From NCBI RefSeq assembly GCF_001888805.2, contig NZ_CP019113.1, positions 1,364,001 to 1,428,000 of the forward strand: a stretch of DNA of 64,000 bases, in the 5' to 3' direction. This DNA is from Enterobacter sp. SA187 (GTDB taxonomy: Bacteria > Pseudomonadota > Gammaproteobacteria > Enterobacterales > Enterobacteriaceae). Under the pieces are notes generated by a model that did no database searches, was not told the DNA's origin, and saw only the letters and a program-made list of their open reading frames with translations. Shown piece by piece: positions 63,926 to 64,000 of this stretch. The stretch's first letter is position 1; every line of letters starts with the position of its first letter. The translations under genes were made by a program, and so were the position numbers.

Positions 63926-64000
63926 ATGAGTGCGAATACCGAAGCTCAAGGGAGCGGGCGCGGCCTGGAAGCGATGAAGTGGGTTGTTGTTGCTGCGCTG
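63926..64000 (+). CDS. secE: Preprotein translocase subunit SecE, N-terminal part
   Basis: The first 25 codons (MSANTEAQGSGRGLEAMKWV onward) match E. coli SecE and run off the right edge at the beginning of the first membrane helix. SecE holds the SecYEG channel together. nusG is expected next. Confidence 0.93.
   Translation, partial: MSANTEAQGSGRGLEAMKWVVVAAL

Overview
The window is a chromosomal segment of a gammaproteobacterium of the order Enterobacterales. The 16S rRNA gene (positions 53339-54878) has variable regions like those of the Enterobacter / Kosakonia / Lelliottia group. Almost every protein can be matched, from memory, to an Escherichia coli K-12 orthologue of nearly the same length. 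The genus is an inference; no database was searched.

Layout. (1) 1-15113: cellulose production. A bcsZ 3' end meets the convergent bcsEFG operon (phosphoethanolamine-cellulose), which diverges from bcsRQABC. pdeK follows, a c-di-GMP phosphodiesterase that here lacks its GGDEF region. (2) 15271-22370: dctA, yhjJ, kdgK, pdeH and the AsmA-like yhjG. pdeH has a near-consensus sigma-28 flagellar promoter. PdeH and PdeK lower c-di-GMP, while BcsA (PilZ) and BcsE read it. (3) 22401-33300: an accessory block. It holds a DeoR-type regulator divergent from a six-gene overlapping operon: binding protein, fused permease, ATPase, beta-CASP-like metallo-beta-lactamase, histidine phosphatase and PNKP-like HAD phosphatase. 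Next to it is a beta-glucoside PTS operon, bglF-bglB-bglG, controlled by a RAT/terminator antitermination switch. (4) 33422-52964: the conserved block ysgA, udp, rmuC, ubiE-ubiJ-ubiB, tatABC, tatD, rfaH, ubiD-fre, fadBA, pepQ-yigZ, trkH, hemG (ubiquinone synthesis, Tat export, fatty acid oxidation, potassium uptake, heme synthesis). (5) 52981-58402: a complete rRNA operon, 16S - tRNA-Glu - 23S - 5S, with P1, P2, boxA elements and a terminator. (6) 58506-64000: murB-birA, coaA, the thrU-tyrU-glyT-thrT-tufB operon and the start of secE.

Genome organisation differs from E. coli K-12 at two joints. The yhj/bcs block (about 79 min in E. coli, here reversed) is joined through the accessory block to the ysgA-udp block (about 86 min). 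hemG, which flanks rrnA in E. coli, leads into an rRNA operon whose spacer tRNA and downstream genes are those of rrnB. The second joint lies in a 5 kb repeat and could be a real rearrangement or an assembly join.

The best candidate for an undescribed system is the importer plus three unrelated phosphohydrolases at 22401-29057. It looks like a pathway that takes up a phosphorylated or phosphodiester compound and removes its phosphates inside the cell. Other points of interest are the domain loss in PdeK, the bcsZ position outside bcsB-bcsC, and a possible 25-residue basic small protein upstream of the tRNA-tufB operon. No insertion sequence, prophage or CRISPR array was seen.
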